From: Gammaproteobacteria bacterium
Lineage (GTDB): Bacteria; Pseudomonadota; Gammaproteobacteria; DSM-16500
Assembly: GCA_021323555.1 (NCBI GenBank)
Contig: JAJONP010000025.1
Span: 1 to 20,190, forward strand
Direction: 5' to 3'
DNA length: 20,190 bases
Shown: positions 18,135 to 20,190 of the stretch, piece by piece
Layout of the letters: each line of letters opens with the position of its first letter
Position numbering within the stretch: the first letter of the stretch is position 1
Program-made: the position numbers and the translations under genes
The notes under the pieces: model-generated
The model's database searches: none
Told to the model about the DNA's origin: nothing
The model's input: the letters and a program-made list of their open reading frames with translations, nothing else

Positions 18135-20190
18135 TGGGCTATCTCATAAAACCACGTAGACCGCAACGTTCTATGCAAGCATTATGGCAAGATTCTTATC
18201 TTTCAGGGGATAATACTGCTTATTTAGAAAAATTGGATGAAGCGCCTTTAGAAAATTATTCTTCTAAACAAGGACAGCAATTCCAGGAAAAAGTGATTGA
18301 TCTGATTGCAGCTTATCGCAGTGTAGGCCATTTGCAAGCGAACCTTGATCCGTTAGGATTATATAAAGGCATTGATAACCCGACATTAAAGTTAGATTAT
18401 TATGGTTTTACAGAAGCAGATTTAAATACTGTTTTTGATGTAGGCTCTTTTAGCGGCCTGCAAAAATCTTCCGCGAGTTTACGAGAAATTTATGACATGC
18501 TTCGCAAAGTGTATTGCGGTTCTATCGGTATTGAATACATGCATATTTTACAACAGGAAGAAGTCAGTTGGATTCAAAAACGCATGGAACAAGATTGGAG
18601 CCGCTTTTCACCGACCTCCGAACAAAAACAACGTATTTTAGATTGCTTAATTGTCGCAGATGGCTTGGAAAAATATTTAGGGTTCAAATATGTCGGGCAA
18701 AAACGCTTTTCATTAGAAGGCGGGGATAGTTTAATTCCTTTGTTGGATGAACTCATAAAACGTGGTGCCGAAAATGGTGTAAAAGAAATTGTCATGGGCA
18801 TGGCGCATCGCGGCCGTATGAATGTGCTCGTCAATTTATTAGGAAAAGAACCTGAAAAAATTTTCGCAGGGTTTGAGGGGAGAGGGATTGATGAAACAAG
18901 TTCAGGCGATGTGAAATACCATTTAGGTTTTTCTTCCAATATCAAAGTCAACGGCAGCCAGGTACATCTTGCATTAGCCTTTAACCCATCGCACCTTGAA
19001 ATAGTCTCACCTGTTGTCCAAGGTTCCGTGCGTTCAAGACAACGCCGCCGGAAAGATATTGAACGCAGTTTAGTGATGCCTATACAAATCCATGGTGATG
19101 CTGCATTTGCTGGCCAAGGTGTAGTGATGGAGACATTTGCCACATCTCAAACACGTTGGTTTTGGGTAGGGGGTTCTGTTCATATCGTGATTAATAATCA
19201 AGTCGGTTTTACGATTAGTAACCCGCAAGATGCTCGTTCAGGACTTTATTGCACAGATGTCGCCAAAATGGTGCAAGCGCCTATTTTGCATGTCAATGGT
19301 AATGACCCTGAAGCTATCTTTTTTGCAGCACAATTAGCGGCGGATTATCGTCATTTATTTAAAAAAGATATTGTCATTGATATGGTGTGCTATAGACGGC
19401 ATGGCCATAATGAAGCCGATGAACCTTCTGCCACTCAACCTGTGATGTATAAAATTATTAAATCCATGCCAGCGCCTTGTACCTTATATGCTAATCAACT
19501 GGTTTCTGAAGGTATTATCAGTGCTGAGACAGAACAACAAAAAGCAGATGCATACAGAAAAAAATTGGATGAAGGCAAAAGCGTAGTTGAATTAGTTCCG
19601 AAAGGCGAGGGTTATGAATATGCCAATTCATGGGAACCCTTCTTTAATAAAGAGTGGACGATATCCGCAAAAACAGGGGTTTCTTTAAGTAAAATTAAAG
19701 AAATAGCAAAAAAACTTGAAGTACTGCCTGAGAATTTTACTCTACAGCCTCAAGTTAAAAAAATGTTGGAAGCCAGACAAAAAATGACAGAAGGTGAGTT
19801 ACCGCTGAATTGGGGTTATGCGGAGACAATGGCTTATGCAACTTTATTAGAAGAAGGGTATCCTATTCGTCTTTGCGGTCAAGATGCGTGTCGTGGTACT
19901 TTCGCGCATCGTCATGCAGTATTACACGATCAAGAAACAGATGCTATTTACATACCTCTCAGCCATATTTCAGCTCAGCAAGCACAAATTAATTTAGTGG
20001 ATTCGTTATTATCCGAAGAAGCTGTGCTCGCATTTGAATACGGTTATGCGTCAGCAGAACCTAATAATCTAGTGATTTGGGAAGCACAATTTGGTGATTT
20101 CGCGAATGGAGCGCAAGTCGTCATCGACCAGTTTATTAGTTCAGGCGAACAAAAATGGGGAAGACTCTGTGGGTTAGTCATGCTGCTGCC
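18134..20190 (+). CDS. sucA: 2-oxoglutarate dehydrogenase E1 component SucA, 3' end missing
   Basis: The thiamine-diphosphate-dependent E1 that decarboxylates 2-oxoglutarate in the TCA cycle. The ATG overlaps the sdhB stop by 1 nt, and about 685 codons are present of a usual ~930. Recognisable segments are ALWQDSYLSGDNTAYLEKL, IAAYRSVGHLQANLDPLGLY, YCGSIGIEYMHI, EGGDSLIPLLDELI, GMAHRGRMNVLVN, the ThDP/Mg site GDAAFAGQGVVMET...INNQVGFT, YRRHGHNEADEP, and near the edge IWEAQFGDFANGAQVVIDQF. Between YLEKL and IAAYR the protein is about 45 residues shorter than E. coli SucA, and the usual 'DPxSVxxxWRxyF' stretch is absent. It depends on thiamine diphosphate, the product of the neighbouring thi operon pathway. 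Confidence 0.95.
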   Translation, partial: MGYLIKPRRPQRSMQALWQDSYLSGDNTAYLEKLDEAPLENYSSKQGQQFQEKVIDLIAAYRSVGHLQANLDPLGLYKGIDNPTLKLDYYGFTEADLNTVFDVGSFSGLQKSSASLREIYDMLRKVYCGSIGIEYMHILQQEEVSWIQKRMEQDWSRFSPTSEQKQRILDCLIVADGLEKYLGFKYVGQKRFSLEGGDSLIPLLDELIKRGAENGVKEIVMGMAHRGRMNVLVNLLGKEPEKIFAGFEGRGIDETSSGDVKYHLGFSSNIKVNGSQVHLALAFNPSHLEIVSPVVQGSVRSRQRRRKDIERSLVMPIQIHGDAAFAGQGVVMETFATSQTRWFWVGGSVHIVINNQVGFTISNPQDARSGLYCTDVAKMVQAPILHVNGNDPEAIFFAAQLAADYRHLFKKDIVIDMVCYRRHGHNEADEPSATQPVMYKIIKSMPAPCTLYANQLVSEGIISAETEQQKADAYRKKLDEGKSVVELVPKGEGYEYANSWEPFFNKEWTISAKTGVSLSKIKEIAKKLEVLPENFTLQPQVKKMLEARQKMTEGELPLNWGYAETMAYATLLEEGYPIRLCGQDACRGTFAHRHAVLHDQETDAIYIPLSHISAQQAQINLVDSLLSEEAVLAFEYGYASAEPNNLVIWEAQFGDFANGAQVVIDQFISSGEQKWGRLCGLVMLL

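Overview
The window reads as chromosomal DNA of an AT-rich gammaproteobacterium, most likely a member of the Legionellales (Legionella/Coxiella/Rickettsiella-like). This is an inference from gene content: a fungal-type Thi5 HMP-P synthase heading a thi operon (known in Legionella), an Rpn-family gene and an AAA-ATPase-like/PD-(D/E)XK gene of types frequent in host-associated bacteria, an LpxC/LolA Gram-negative envelope set, and trxB-ftsK-lolA and sdhCDAB-sucA neighbourhoods. I cannot name the species.

Layout: (1) 1-962, the 3' part of an AAA-ATPase-like/PD-(D/E)XK accessory gene, followed by a palindromic REP-like element. (2) 1235-3343, lpxC, facing a minus-strand pair made of a GacA/UvrY/LetA-type response regulator and a DciA-like (DUF721) helicase-loader gene. 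(3) 3590-8230, a TPP-riboswitch-controlled thiamine operon thi5-thiO-thiS-thiG-thiF-thiE, nearly all genes touching or overlapping by 4 nt. (4) 8208-9131, an Rpn-family nuclease gene on the minus strand, overlapping thiE at its 3' end and trxB at its 5' end; it carries 4-residue repeats and a strong internal start, so it looks like a gene-within-gene toxin-antitoxin system. (5) 9121-10071, trxB, divergent from (6) ftsK-lolA at 10295-13237. (7) 13295-14790, two paralogous hydrophobic genes of unknown function behind a near-consensus sigma70 promoter. (8) 15094-20190, sdhC-sdhD-sdhA-sdhB-sucA, with sucA cut by the window end.

How the genes work together: Thi5 makes the pyrimidine half of thiamine from its own active-site histidine and PLP. 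ThiO, ThiS, ThiF and ThiG make the thiazole half, and ThiE joins them; thiC and thiD are not in the window. The sdh-suc cluster covers two consecutive TCA steps. sdhB has lost about 50 residues in frame, including one [2Fe-2S] ligand, and sucA is about 45 residues short near its N-terminus. This is either real decay or remodelling, or an assembly problem.

The observations most worth following up are the intragenic RpnS antitoxin candidate, the Thi5 enzyme in its riboswitch operon, the truncated sdhB, and the unknown membrane-protein pair.
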